Source: Lichtheimia corymbifera B2541
Lineage: Eukaryota; Mucoromycota; Mucoromycetes; Mucorales; Lichtheimiaceae
Direction of reading: 5' to 3'
DNA: 64,000 nt
Assembly (NCBI GenBank): GCA_000697475.1
Contig: JNEU01001172.1
Coordinates: forward strand, 122,321-186,320
The notes under the pieces were generated by a model. The model saw only the letters and a program-made list of their open reading frames with translations. It was not told the DNA's origin and made no database searches. Below, in pieces: positions 23,527-35,671 of the stretch. Position 1 is the first letter of the stretch. Each line of letters starts with the position of its first letter. The position numbers and the translations under genes are program-made.

Positions 23527-25007
23527 TTTTCCAGCCAACAAACGAACAGAGAGTGGAATACGAGGAGCAACATAATCACGAGTAATTTTGTCAATGGAAG
23601 TGCATCCTGCAAAAGCCAATTTGTATATGAGTAACTTTGTTAAACAAAGACCTTGTATATATAAAGATACATACCAGCCAATGTCATTGTTGTCGTAAGG
23701 TCCTTGTTGATCTGTGAAAGCACTTGTTTGACACCCTCCTCGCCCTACCATACCTAATGTATCAGCATTGACTTTTGGATACTTGTATAACCTTATACTT
23801 ACATTATAAGCAAGACCATAGATAATGGGTCGTCCAAGAAACACTGCACGAGCACCAAGAGCAAGTGCCTTGAACACGTCACTGCCATGCCGAATACCAC
23901 CGTCTACATACACCTCCACGGATGTGCCTCGCACAGCTTCAATGATTTCAGGCAACGCTTCAATCTATGAGGAGAAATACTGCTTAATAATCCCATACAA
24001 CCGTGTTACCATGACAACAACTCACACTGGCAGGGCTATGATCCAATTGACGACCACCATGATTGGATACAATAATACCCTGTGCTCCATGCTGTACAGC
24101 GAGTGCTGCATCGTCACCACGCAACACGCCTTTAACGACAATTGGCAATTTGGTGATACTCTTGAGCCATGCAACATCTTTCCAGTTGAGAGAAGCATCC
24201 ACATCATATCCAAAATGACGGTTGGGACCACGACCACTATGCTCATCTTGAAAGTTTCCAAATCGGATAAAGTCGGGAAGCTTAAAGCCGGCGCTATCCA
24301 CCATATCATTGTAAACATTGTATGTTCATGCACATTTCCCTCAATTCACTTACCGTTCTTCAGTCAAACGACGTCCCAGAGTGGGTAGATCGACCGTTAA
24401 CACGATTGCTTTAAAACCCGCCTTTTCACAACGCCGCACCATTTGCTCGGTTACTTTACGGTCTCGGTCGACATAAAGCTGAAACCATTGCAAAGAATTT
24501 GGATCCACTTTGGTTGCCTCGTTCATCACTGTTTCCATGCCGCAGTTGCTGTAGCTTGACAAACAAAAGCATGTGCCGTGTGCTGCACTTGCTATTCAGG
24601 GGGGAAAAAATAAGGCGAAATCAGTACTGCATTTTGATGATGATTTGATGCACCTCCACGTACCTCTTACTGTTGCCTTCTCAGCTTCTGGATGTGCAAG
24701 ACGATGGTTCGATGTAGGTGCAATACAAATTGGGGTCTTGATAGGCTGACCAAGGATGCTGGTTGAGAGATCAATGTCCTTGACATTCACCATGACACGG
24801 GGTCTGATGATCAACCTACGTATGCATATAAGCAAACATAACTTTTCAGGCACAGGGGAATCACCCGACATACTCGTTGTAAGCTTCTTTGTTGCGGCGA
24901 AGAGTCACTTCATCTTCAGCACCAGTGCAAAAGAACCCAAAATGAGGTGCTTCCATCTTTTGGCGTGCATAGGCTTCATAGTCATCGAGACATACTGGTT
25001 TACTCAT
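23521..25007 (-). CDS. FMN-dependent alpha-hydroxyacid oxidase/dehydrogenase
   Basis: Flavoenzyme oxidising an L-2-hydroxyacid such as glycolate or lactate. Seven exons (24865-25007, 24664-24815, 24354-24591, 24026-24293, 23803-23964, 23675-23744, 23521-23606) join in phase to 372 residues, matching glycolate/hydroxyacid oxidases (~370) with no cytochrome b5 domain. Seen: [26 protein letters not shown], the FMN-binding lysine in [12 protein letters not shown], the catalytic histidine in [12 protein letters not shown], and [20 protein letters not shown], then FLGRP. Where the family usually reads TAMQ after IAP, this protein has TSNH, so the flavin pocket or specificity may differ. The C terminus is GKL, which resembles but does not match a canonical peroxisomal signal. 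The gene is convergent with, and overlaps by 6 bp, the questin-oxidase-like gene. Confidence 0.9.
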
Positions 25008-25084
25008 CGGGAAATATTAGGGGAAAGAAATGCAGAGCGCGGGAAATCTCTTGAAGCTTTTCTTTATTTGCCAAAAAATTAAAG

Positions 25085-27169
25085 TTAAAGCACCATGTTC
25101 TCATCAGCCCAGATTTTGAATGTACGGTCATATCCACAAGAGGCAACATAGCGACCATCTATTAAATGAAAACCATTAATACCATTGACGTCTCCAATGC
25201 CGAAGCTACATAATCGCAATGTCCTATTCCCTTACCGTTTGAGGTATCTACGCCCATCACTTTGTTCTCGTGACCTTCCAAACTCTTGATCAATCGATAA
25301 TCATCACCAGACCAAATCTTGACACTGCCATCGTAACCAGCTGTTGTCAAATAGAAGCCTTCTTCGTTGGCTGGTCCTTTGTTGTATTTCACATCGGCAA
25401 CCAGTGATCTGTGTGCTGGAATCGTGTATATGTTGCGCAATGTCCGCATATCCCAAATCTTGACTGTGTTATCGGCACTTGCTGAAGCCAAGTGATAACT
25501 GTGTGACACAAACATGATTTTAGCATTTTGTGCCCTTATCCCCGCATAATCTTTTTGCAAACTTACCCATTAGGATTCCAATCTAAGCCGAGCACATCTT
25601 TGACATGACCTTCAAGCGCCATGGCTGATCGACCCGTACGCATATCCCACACTCGGCCAACGCAATCCAGACCACTACACGCATCATTAATGATCAATCC
25701 ATAATCCCTATAATTCCCACGTACCCTGTTGCTGCAAGACTGCCATCACATTGAAAAGCAATAGTATAGACCTCCTTGGCATGGCCCTCTTGAAGTAACA
25801 GCTCAGTAGTCTTTTCCACATCCCATAATCTCCATGTGCCATCGAATCCAGCGCTGCCAAGATATCTTCCAGAAGGATGGAAACCGATACGAGATACGCG
25901 TCCTGCGTGTCCTTTAAGAGTGGCTAATGGTGTATCCCTAACATAATCTCGTCAATTTTCGAGATTCCGTCTATCCAGATCCCTCAACACTTACTTTTCC
26001 AAATTCCACAGATGGATCATTGTATCGGCACTACCAGTAGCAAAGTTCATCACGCTCTTATCCAGGCTAATGGTTGCTTCAGGATGGAAGGCAATACCAC
26101 CAATACGATCGGTGTGTCCTTTGAAAGTGATCAAAGGCTCGCATTGTGGGATCGACCATAACCGACATACACCCGACCATGCACCAGTAACCAACATGGA
26201 GGAGTCTGGAGTAAATGCAACTTGAGCCACGGGTCGTTCGTCCGCAATTTGTGATGCCCAATTGGTATATCCCTATTATAAAAGCATTCGCATTAACATA
26301 CTGCATCCATTTACATGTCTCCCTTCCTTTCAAATTACCTTAAGTCGTGTATGCACCTCCTTACGTGCAGCCTTTAGCTGTGCCAATGGAACCTCCACCT
26401 CTGCCTTTTGTCGCTCTATCCTCTTCTTGGCTCTATAACATACACATTAGTCTACTGCACCATTGTATCCTTCTTGGTGATGAATATATTACCGTGGCAA
26501 CGAGTATGTTGTGATCCATTTTCTTGCTTCTAGTAATTCTTGTGTGCCTGGGGTAAAGAATTCCTCCTCATTCTATGTTTGATGCGTATTAGTGCTGCAT
26601 AGCAATGGTCATCTTTGGTGTTCTCTTCTTACTTCTTCCTCTTCACTTTCTGATTCAGATTCGACTGGTATCTCTCTGCCTTCTAGGATCGATAAATGGT
26701 AGCGTAAACGAGTACGACGATCATCGGGCTATGCAATAATTCATGAGAAGATATGCAACTACTAACACCTCGAATAACTTACACCTTCACCGAACAGGCA
26801 CTGTGGTTCACCAAGCTCTCGTAGTCGTTGCCGAACGCGTTTGTCGTCTGTAGGAACAGCGATTTCTCGTGCACGTTTCCTTCGCTCGAATTCTTGAAGA
26901 ACTTCTTGATCAGCTTGCCTTGCTCGTTGCGATGACGCTGAAAGATCGGCATCAGTCAAGTCGGCTATAGTGATACCATATTAGGCCATTGTACGATCGG
27001 TTGCAAGACACTTTTGAGTTATACCCAACGCTTCAAGATCGATGCCGCCTGCTGCCAGAGTTGAACTGGTCGGTTCTTCGATGCGTGCGCGTTTGACAAC
27101 ATCCGTCTCTTCCAATGACCCAAAGTGAACTCTTGGTTTTGCTTTCATTTTGGAAAGATCGTTATCCAT
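25085..27169 (-). CDS. PRP4: U4/U6 snRNP protein Prp4 (WD40)
   Basis: Spliceosomal WD40 protein of the U4/U6 di-snRNP, partner of Prp3. Ten exons (27025-27169, 26783-26964, 26633-26728, 26493-26572, 26339-26432, 25995-26272, 25725-25937, 25567-25674, 25236-25498, 25085-25158) join in phase to 510 residues, close to the ~520 of animal PRPF4. The N-terminal part holds the PRP4 motif ([20 protein letters not shown], then [18 protein letters not shown]) and a charged region. The repeat propeller follows, with blades ending [52 protein letters not shown] and TFKIWADEN. The protein ends ENMVL. Confidence 0.95.
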
Positions 27170-28130
27170 TTGTGCTGTCGTTGTCGTAGAAAGTGACCAA
27201 GTGGAAGAAAGAAGTAGCCAGTTTGCTCCGCTTTACATCACCATCTTCAGTTTGGCCTTTTCGCTTGTTATACTTTGCAAGTCAGCTGATCTTTGGCTTC
27301 CTCTGCAACGCATGATCTGATACCAAGGATCGTGGATACGTACTTGAAATGATAATAGAACATCTTTATAAATAGCGTATGTCATCAGCCCTTCTTTAAA
27401 TAAAGGAAAACTACCACCACCGAATTGTACTCTAGCATAATGTGTGAGCAGCGCCTCGTGGTGGGTTACTAGGATTCCATGTCACGAACCTACCAGTATA
27501 ACAGTTGCTAGGCAATACTTGCAACATCATGTATAAGATATATGCATCTCCACAATGGCCGATTGTGCTATCTACTGATAATAGAATCACGGGAGCGCAC
27601 TTATGATTCTTCTTTCTACCATAACACCCTAGTTGTCTTGTTGGGCTTGCGTTAAGCATATACTCGCACGTTTATTTTCTATATCCGTATGGCTTGCTAT
27701 GGTTCAATCTAAAAGCGGATTATATGCTTTGCTCCTTTGCGATATTGATTGATGGAGAAAACCTTATCAAATCACCACGTCTATTGTAGGAGGTCGATAT
27801 CTCACACGGCTAAGGAAGCAACGGATCAGTGTTGCTATGTCAGCTGATATTTCTATTGCGTTTTAATGAGATGACGTTTATTGCTGATGTAGATAATAAT
27901 GTATCTTGTTTCGGTATACATGAAACGTAATCAGCTCTATTATTCATGTTGTCGTGAAAAATACCGTTACAATAGCACCAGAAACGTGGATAACGTTTAG
28001 TCATTTTGATAAACGGTACGATCTCAGTCCATTCAATGTCTATCGCCAGGTATATGGTCGACCCATTAATGCATGAGTAAAATGGTTGGCGTAACTCAAT
28101 TCTACAAGTCACGTGACCCATGAAAAATTC
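27170..28130. other. Intergenic, no gene seen
   Basis: Promoter of PRP4 and AT-rich sequence up to the tRNA terminator. ORFs are short and without motif. Confidence 0.5.
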
Positions 28131-28149
28131 GAAAAAACAAAAAGAAATC
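28131..28149 (-). terminator. RNA polymerase III terminator T-tract
   Basis: Read on the minus strand, a run of TTTC, TTTTT and TTTTTT begins about 25 nt beyond the 3' end of the tRNA gene, as expected for Pol III termination. Confidence 0.7.
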
Positions 28150-28173
28150 CAAGCGAATTGCTTGAAATGTTGC

Positions 28174-28244
28174 TCTCGGACCGGGAATTGAACCCGGGTC
28201 TCCCGCGTGACAGGCGGGGATACTGACCACTATACTATCCGAGA
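28174..28244 (-). tRNA. tRNA-Asp (anticodon GTC)
   Basis: The 71-nt cloverleaf has a perfect 7-bp acceptor stem (TCTCGGA with TCCGAGA) and an anticodon stem CCCGC/GCGGG around CTGTCAC. The anticodon GTC is at 28209-28211. The T arm is CCGGG-TTCAATT-CCCGG. Internal A box (TAGTATAGTGGTC-like) and B box (GGTTCAATTCC) are present, and no intron. A TATATATA lies about 40 bp upstream (about 28284-28295). Confidence 0.96.
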
Positions 28245-28886
28245 TGGTTGGTCGTTTTCCTCCTTGATTTTTACCCGCGCGGGTACTATATATACCTCAA
28301 AATTTCCATATATGGAAGGTGGGACAATGTCAAAAACGTAGTCGTATGTAAATAAAATTTATATCATCATGTAGCGGAACATCCAAGGAATGCGATGATA
28401 CAGGTCTTGTTATTGTATGGCAGGTCAATAAGGAGCAATTTGGTTTACAACATGAGCCATTATTTTATTGGTCGGAGCAAAATGGCTCGATAGCGGCTGA
28501 TCCTATGGCCGAGGATGGATAAAGCAGCTGTCTATATGCAGGATCGATCGTTTTCTTTAATCTTTATCCATGTTCATGTTCATTTCGGTACAAGTGAATA
28601 CCATGGATGACCTTCATTTCAGGATGTTATGTATCATCACAGCAGTAAACAAGCACGTGGTAAATATCAATCCTAATCATATCATTTATGCAACAAATGC
28701 TGTTCATGCAATGTAATACTAATTGTAGCGTAGGTACAGAATCTTTGTTTTGTCTTTAGCAAGATAGATACAAGATGTATATGAATGGATAAGGGCTGTG
28801 CGAAGTGAAAGGGAGGGAAAAGGACAAGATATGAAATTGTGATTGATAGCTACTACTATTTTATAATCAGGAAGGAGTGCAATGAT
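28245..28886. other. Intergenic, no gene seen
   Basis: Upstream flank of the tRNA and 3' flank of SEC66; nothing recognisable. Confidence 0.5.
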
Positions 28887-29620
28887 CTACTTTTTGGCCT
28901 TGGGTTTGTTACTCTTGCCTTTGTTCTTTTTTTGTTGTTCCTCTTCTTCCATCCTCAACAATTCTTCCTCAGCCTTTTTGGCTTCAAGCATCCTCCTTTC
29001 ACCGGCGAGTTGGTTTTCCTTTTCTTCTTGCTCCAATTGCATTTCTCGTCGTTTCTGCTCGTCCTCGCGCATCGTTTTCATCTCCTCCAACAAGACCTTT
29101 TGCTTCTCATGTTCGAGCATTTGAGCTGCCGTGGAAAAGATGGTTTGGTTCCAGTTGGGCTTATAAGTGTTGGCTTCTTGAGCGATATCCTGCAGCTCCA
29201 TCACCACTTCTTGCTCGGCCAAAGAGAAATCACGCCATAGGTCATCGCCGATGCTTCCCATACGCATTAACTGTTGCAAAGCTGGCTTCTCCTGTTGTAC
29301 TTCCTTAAGACGATGCACTGCTTGCATAGCACGACGCAATAGAGCCGCACGTAAATGAAACTCGGGCACTGGTATGTCGCAGTTGAGTAAGGCAATATAT
29401 CGTTCCTTGTCATGGTTTTCAGGGAACCAAGATTCGACTTGCTTGACACCTATTAATGGGGGTTCGCAGCATTAGCATCAGCAAAGAGGACCGATTGGGA
29501 GGGTGTTGGGGGTTGTAACAGGGGAACCTTACTTGTGAGTCGACGGTATATATAAGAGAACATGCTCATGGCAGCAATGCAGCCACCGAGATAAAGGGCC
29601 GGTAGCAATAGAGAGTTCAT
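28887..29620 (-). CDS. SEC66: Sec66/Sec71 subunit of the Sec63 ER translocation complex
   Basis: Non-essential subunit of the Sec62/Sec63 complex for post-translational import into the ER. Exon 1 (29533-29620) and exon 2 (28887-29449) join in phase to 216 residues. An N-terminal membrane helix (SLLLPALYLGGCIAAMSMF) is followed by the family core: ESWFPENHDKERYIALL, the absolutely typical LRAALLRRAM, EKPALQQLMRMGSIGDDLW, and EANTYKPNWNQTIFSTA. The C-terminal 65 residues form a highly charged helix ending in a lysine-rich tail (KNKGKSNKPKAKK), cytosolic by topology. Confidence 0.93.
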
Positions 29621-29745
29621 GGTGTTAGAGAACCAATGAATGAGTATAAACGCGTGTCAAAGGAATTGAAAAAGAGAAAGAGAGAGAGGAGTGAAGGTGG
29701 ATGTATTTGATTGGGCAACCATTTTATTATTATCAGCCAGCCAAA

Positions 29746-32050
29746 TTATCCAGCTGCTAGTAACCATTCTACTACAGTTTGTTCATCTTCAAATTCGTCT
29801 TCTGAGACAAACCATTCTTCATCACCATCCACAATGCCATTTTCACTTGTGCTATCATCCATAGATGGCTTGTCTTGTGTTGTATCAGTAGGACCACGAG
29901 GAGGAGGCGGAGGAGGGGGGTCATCACCATCCATCTTTTTGCTTTGTCGTGAAGGTGGTGGTAAATGCAATTCCATGACTTCAGTTTGTACTGATGCATC
30001 TCGCTTGGATACACGTTGATGCCTTTCAAATTTGAGCACCTTTTCCTTGACATTGTTCTTATTGGATCCATCCATGGTAATTGTCGTACCTGGAGATGCC
30101 GTTGCATTAGCAGCAGCAATAGCAGCAGCTGTAGGTGGTGGTGGTGATGCAGCAACAGCTGTTGTCCCAGTCGCAAGAGTAAAATAGCCATCCTGAGCAG
30201 GTGTACCACCATTACTGAGAATCATCGTCTGACGTTTAGCCACCATACTTGAAGGACGTTCAAGGGATGTTTGGGGTCTACTACGTCTTGCTGGATTCAG
30301 TGGAGGGGGTGCAGGTGGAGGTGGAGTCATTAATGGACGATCATAACTCTTGCGTCTTCGAGGTGGTGGTTGAGGAGGTTTAGGTGCAACACGTGGATTT
30401 TCAAATGCATTGATGGAAGGTGATGCAGATGGGACGGTGGATCGTTTACTGCTGTTGATAGATTTTGTATCACTGCTATTGTCAACGATATTGTTCACCT
30501 CGATGGATTTCAATCGATTGGGTGTTAATGACATGCGCACCGTGTCGCCAGACTTGATCAAATCTTCAAAATCAACCATGGTAGGAGAGTCGGGATTATA
30601 TACAGAGATGGCTATTGCCTTGTTGTTGTTGTTACTGCTACTGCTGCTGGTTCTTTGCTGTGGTGATTGTGGAAGCTGTGTCGATTCACGTCGTTTGAAG
30701 AGGCGGGGAAATCTTTTTTTGTTGCTAGCTCCATTACTGCCAGAAGAATTGGTTGAACTGATTGTATTGGTGCTCGTGCTCGTACTCATAATGGACATTG
30801 GCCGTTGATGCTGTCTTTGTCCTACTGAACTCGTTGTTGTGGTTGGGCTACAGGGTAGATCGGCATCATTGTTGTGGCTGCTGCTACTGCTGTCATTGTC
30901 CAAATTCGGTATATCGGCATATGGATCCATAGGACGTCCATTGGAAGAACATGATTCACGACTATGGTGCTTCTTAGTGTTGGTATTTGACATATCAGTC
31001 CATGGCATCTGCTGCTGTTGCAATTGTTGCTGTTGTCGCATTTTATGATGATATCCCATGACAAATGATGCTCGTTTCTATCATTCAATTTGTCAGAAAA
31101 GATGCAAGGATAGAATATGGTATATAATACATACCTTTAATCGATCTCGTAATTCCATTTGACGAAACATGGATGTTACTTGAGCATCTTCGGATAAGGC
31201 TGCAAATACTTCTTTGATGCGAATATATTCAGTATCTTGGCTTTCAGCAGTGGTTGCAGCAGCCTAAAAGAAGGAATAAGAATGTCAGTAAACGATTCAG
31301 CATGACAAGGAGACGAAGCTTGTAGGAGTTAAGGTTCTTTTTTTCCTGAGGGTTATCGGACAAGGGGATAAAAGGGGAGGGGAGGACCAAGACAGTGAAA
31401 GGGTGGATGATGTGTATGATGATGGTGGTAGTGGTGGGTTGTGTGGTGAAATCAGATCGATACTTACGATCAATACATATTCTGCAACATGTTCAATGAT
31501 ACTGGTGACATATACAGTGACAATAGGCGAGATTGAAAAGTTGTGTGTTTTTGGTACTCCAATGCTGGGTCGTCGAGTGTTTTGGCGATTGTGATTGTTT
31601 TCTGCAAGGGTGCAATGATTGATACATTCCTGTCGTAATAGAGCACCTATGCTGTCAAGTGGGATTGAATCCAATCGTCGTGTGCGTTCATATGCTTCGT
31701 AATCGATATCATCGGCAGTCTCGGTGTATGATTTAACCTGCAGCTCGGCTTCAACAATAGCGTTTTTGCCAAGACTCGATGGAAGTAAAGCAACTACAGC
31801 TGTCTTGATGCGTGACAAGTCGAGCGATTTGGCTGATGTCAAAAGAAGTGTAATGAACTCGTCGAGGAACTGGTTAATGATCTGCAAGGCATCTGAAGAG
31901 ACGCGTAGAGGATCGACTTGGGTGACAATGGCGTTGGCGGCGCGGTGACAGACATAAGAAGTATCGAATACTGCGCGGGGAGATTAAATAAGTGACATGA
32001 TCGTCGTGATACCAGCTATATAATATTGCTTGTTGATTACCTCGTGACAT
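29746..32050 (-). CDS. Conserved fungal protein with possible histone-fold N terminus and Pro-rich tail
   Basis: Four exons (32041-32050, 31468-31970, 31135-31263, 29746-31077) join in phase to 657 residues. The first coding exon is 10 nt (MSR plus one base). The N-terminal ~210 residues are ordered. Helices such as SSDALQIINQFLDEFITLLL and SRIKTAVVALLP are followed, after a charged stretch, by VYVTSIIEHVAEYVLI, a pattern I associate with a split, H2A-like histone fold in uncharacterised fungal proteins. The remaining ~440 residues are Ser/Asn/Pro-rich, with basic (NKKRFPRLFKRRES) and polyproline stretches (APKPPQPPPRRR; PPPPAPPP) that could bind SH3 or WW domains. It ends with an acidic EEWFVSEDEFEDEQ and WLLAAG. 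Function unknown. Confidence 0.75.
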
Positions 32051-33361
32051 AACGATATATAATAAAGTAGATGATAAGGAAGAATGTAAAAAGTAATACT
32101 AAGGCTATAATAGTAGTAGTAGTAGTAGTAGTAGTGTTGTGAGAGTGGATCGGGTAGGAAAAAGATATTATACACAAGGAAAAGTGGGAAAGAGAAAGAA
32201 AAAAAAGGTACAATAGAGAGAGAGAGAGGCGTTGTTGAAATGATAGCGAGGAACAGGAGAGCGACAATGTTGAAAGACGGGAAAAGAGAAGAAAAAAAAG
32301 CGCGGATCAAGGAGTTATGTCCAGCTAAGCAAGGGACATTCACGTAAATACCAAAGAGCCGAAATACTCAAGGCACAAGAAAAAAAGATGCGACACTGCT
32401 CACACCGAGTAGGGAAACTAAAAGGAGGGAAAAAAGAAAGGAACGAGCGAAGGAAAGGAGGTGGATTGCAGTTTACAGCTTGGTAAAGTTGTGTTACCAG
32501 CGCACAAGCACTCTAATGTAATGCAGGTATCCTTTTTTGGCCTTTTTGTCAACCACTCAATATGCCAAATGAAATCAATTGCATCCAAGTGCTCACTTGA
32601 AAAGACAACAAGCTCATCAATGATGCAACTGCAGATACACACGTTTATGCATGAGCACTGACATGGCAACCTTTGCATTACAAAAAAGATTACATTACTT
32701 GCAATCATTCCTGATCATGCTATAACGATGGAGCTTGAAAATAGGGCCTTGGTCGTAGTTCAATGACCGCGAATAAGGCACCATCCATTGAAATGGGCAG
32801 GCCATGTATCATGACGATATATATTAGGCGGAGTAAATCATTGGATCAGACATTAGGAAAAAGGGGGATGATATGCATTTGCTCTCATATGGCCAATGAA
32901 CCATTCTTTTGTTTTCCTACTTGACAACGCAACCCGATGATCATCATTTGGCGTGTCTCTCATTCTTCAGACCGCTACATCATCACACGCACACGCACAC
33001 GTACATTGAGTGGTCATATATTCCCAATCTTCAGGAGCATATATATAACTTTGCAGCAGTAATAAAAGGGATAAACTCATGTTCATTTCATCCCGAGGGT
33101 GGATTGGCAAAAGGAGCTCAAGACTTGTTTCTCTTACGACATTATTTGTCTGTTGCTGGTAATCACAAGAATGCACACAGACATTTCCACACCATCCTCC
33201 CACCATCCTTCTTCCCATACACACACACAACCCCCCACGCTATTATGGACCTGTTTCTAGTCCTGTTTTGTAATTTCCATTCTTCTCCTTGGTATTGTTT
33301 CCCTTGTTTACTTTTGATCGCAATAATGATAATAAATATACAATATTGTTGAAGGACACTA
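32051..33361. other. Intergenic with simple repeats, no gene seen
   Basis: Contains a TAG trinucleotide run (about 32108-32136), GA-rich and AC-rich stretches. ORFs here are low-complexity and show no motif. Confidence 0.55.
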
Positions 33362-34049
33362 CTATTTCCGGACGTAGAGGATAAACTCGTAACTGAGATC
33401 ATGGTGTGTCTGTATACCCCTTGGGACTGGTTGTTGCACAAATGCCTCGAGATCTTCATGCGGTGCACGTTGAAATAGGTTTTCATCAATAGGCGACATG
33501 AATGCATCACATTGGATAGCCTTGCTTGCATAGACACGTGTTAAGAGGATGTGGGTGCATAACGGCATCGATTGATCATAGATTTGCCCTCCTCCCAATA
33601 CAAAGATCCTGGCTTCTTGTTCCTTCTTCAGGGTATCTGCTTGTTCCAAAGCCTCCTCTATGGATGTAGCCAAACTGACATGTGGAAAAGGTCCCTTTTG
33701 ATGACAACTACAAAAGAGAATATATGGAATCAGATGACTATATCGTGGCACGCACGCACACAGACTGCACATACTTGTACTTGGCGTTACGTGATATGAT
33801 GATATTATAGCACTTCGGAAAAGGTGTCATACACAAAGGACGCGCTTCGAAAGATAAACGACCCATCACCACCACGTTTTGCCATTGCCGTTTGTCATTG
33901 TCATTGCTCTTGGTATGATAATCCTTGGTCGTCACCTCCATCAGATACTGAAAGTCAGCAGGAATAGACCAGGGTAGTGCTTGGTCGAATCCGATTCCCC
34001 ATGTGTCTGCCAGGGCAGCAGCCATAAGAACCACAGGCCCGATAGTCAT
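33362..34049 (-). CDS. DFR1: Dihydrofolate reductase
   Basis: Cytosolic NADPH-dependent reduction of dihydrofolate to tetrahydrofolate. Exon 1 (33775-34049) and exon 2 (33362-33707) join in phase to 206 residues, a normal fungal size. Seen: VLMAAALADTWGIG, ALPWSIPADFQYL with the acidic catalytic position as Asp, VVVMGRLSFEARP, YNIIISRN, and FVLGGGQIYDQSM. The MGRLSFEARP segment departs from the usual MGRKTWESIP, changing residues that line the NADPH and folate pockets. YEFILYVRK at the end is typical. Identification is secure. Confidence 0.93.
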
Positions 34050-34444
34050 TCGTCAAGGAAGAAATAAGGCTTAAAAGACGGCGGGATGAAACAAGGGGCA
34101 ATGACCACATTTATCAAGGACACACATTGTGGATGAAGGAAGAAGAAAGACTCTATGCAAGGATCCATAATGGTTTCAATCCATCATAAACTAAACTTTG
34201 TGTGAAAAGTTGTTTTTACATTAAAGCTTAATTAACTATGTATATCATCTTCTATATGTGGCAGAAGGAATGCAATGGGATGTAGTAGGGAAGGAAAGAT
34301 GAAATGAAATGAAATGAAATATAAAGTGAGTAGGATAGGGAGAGAGACAGAACTAGCTTGGGCAAGAAGCGACTAATGTACAAAAAGGAAATGGGTAGGA
34401 TAATATACAAAACAATGGGATTGTTGAATAGTGCGTGTTTGGGT
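34050..34444. other. Intergenic, no gene seen
   Basis: Promoter of the reductase gene and 3' flank of the next minus-strand gene. A short GAAAT repeat (AAATGAAATGAAATGAAATA) lies near 34302-34322. Confidence 0.55.
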
Positions 34445-35671
34445 TTACCATCCTTGGAAACTTTCCCAATAGCTTGAAGTTAAAATGGATGGATGATCAT
34501 CTCTTGATTCCAGACCACGACCAGCACCACTAGCAGTACAAGTATTGTTTTGTTGTTGTTCCCAATCCACACAATACCTTAGGCTTTGTGAGAGATCCAT
34601 GTCGTTTGTCAATGATGGGCAAGGTTGATATTTGTTGCTACGTCGAGAAGGAATAATACGACGAGGTCTCACCATTGGTGTAGTGGATTTGGAAACGAGC
34701 ATGGATGTAAGTAGAGATTGTTGTGGTGGATGATCGGCTATTTTTGGCGGAATTCGCTTTTGAAAAGGATTCTTAGGTAATGTGGAGGAACTGGTTTTGT
34801 TGGTTTCAGTCGATGGATTCTCCTTGGCTGGTGGTATTGTTGAGACAGCGGGCTTCTTACAAGTGTCGTTTAAAATAAAATCGGTATCATTCGATCTTAC
34901 TGTACTCCAAAAGCCATCATCATCTGCACCATGGACATCCTGAACAGTGTCTTCATCATCTTCATCATCTTCTTCGTCTGAAAGATAGAATTTGCTAGTA
35001 TGTGTATGCGGGGGTTTTGCTTGTTGATGATGATTGTTGGGTAAAAGTTGATGTTGTTGAGACGTTGCACTTGGTGGTGGAGATGGCGGTGGTACGATGG
35101 TGTCGTTTTTAGATGCATGTTCCACAAATGTGGTTGCTGGGGCAGCAGCGGTGATGGCGGTCGATTTATGGTTCGATTGAGAAACAGTGGTGGTGGTGGT
35201 GGTGGGCAGAGGATATGGCTCAATGGGTGTATTGAGCGACGAGATCATTCGCTTGAAAGATGATGGTGAAACATGCTTCAGAGACCGTGGTGTTTGTGGT
35301 ATGGAACATGTAGACGATGTTGAACTTGACGACGACGACGCGTAGGTAAAGTAGTCGTCCTCGGCTGAATTACTGTGTTGAATGGGAATGGGCGTACGCA
35401 CATGCTGCTCTTTGGCTTTCTCAATGAGAGTCTCGCGATACCACAAACGCCAGCTTAAGTTTTCCAGTCGTCTACCGTTCTCGAGATTGTCTTTGCATTT
35501 CGTAAAAACTGACGATAAGGAAAAAAAAAGTTAGGAGGATGATATAATCCAATAAAATGTTGCAAACATACCAGTCCACATGCAAGACAAGTCGTCGCTA
35601 GTAATATCGTTCAATTTGTGGATATTTGGGACGGCAAGCGACACGACAGGGACGTCGAGCGATTGTATCAT
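34445..35671 (-). CDS. AreA/GATA-like (DUF1752) domain protein, Reg1-like
   Basis: Exon 1 (35572-35671) and exon 2 (34445-35508) join in phase to 387 residues. The N terminus holds a clear DUF1752 module, VFTKCKDNLENGRRLENLSW followed by RLWYRE; this short motif occurs in fungal AreA-type GATA factors and in Reg1-type protein phosphatase 1 regulators. No GATA zinc finger follows. The rest is disordered: Ser/Thr/Pro-rich, a strongly acidic run (DEEDDEDDEDT, about residue 225), then basic patches (MVRPRRIIPSRRSNK). Lack of a zinc finger makes a signalling or phosphatase-regulatory role more likely than DNA binding, but this is inference. Confidence 0.75.

Noticed and set aside
19621..25007. Secondary-metabolite gene cluster around the questin-oxidase-like gene
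   Set aside because: Neighbours are a chitinase, a hydroxyacid oxidase, delta-COP and Prp4; there is no polyketide synthase, non-ribosomal peptide synthetase or pathway regulator.
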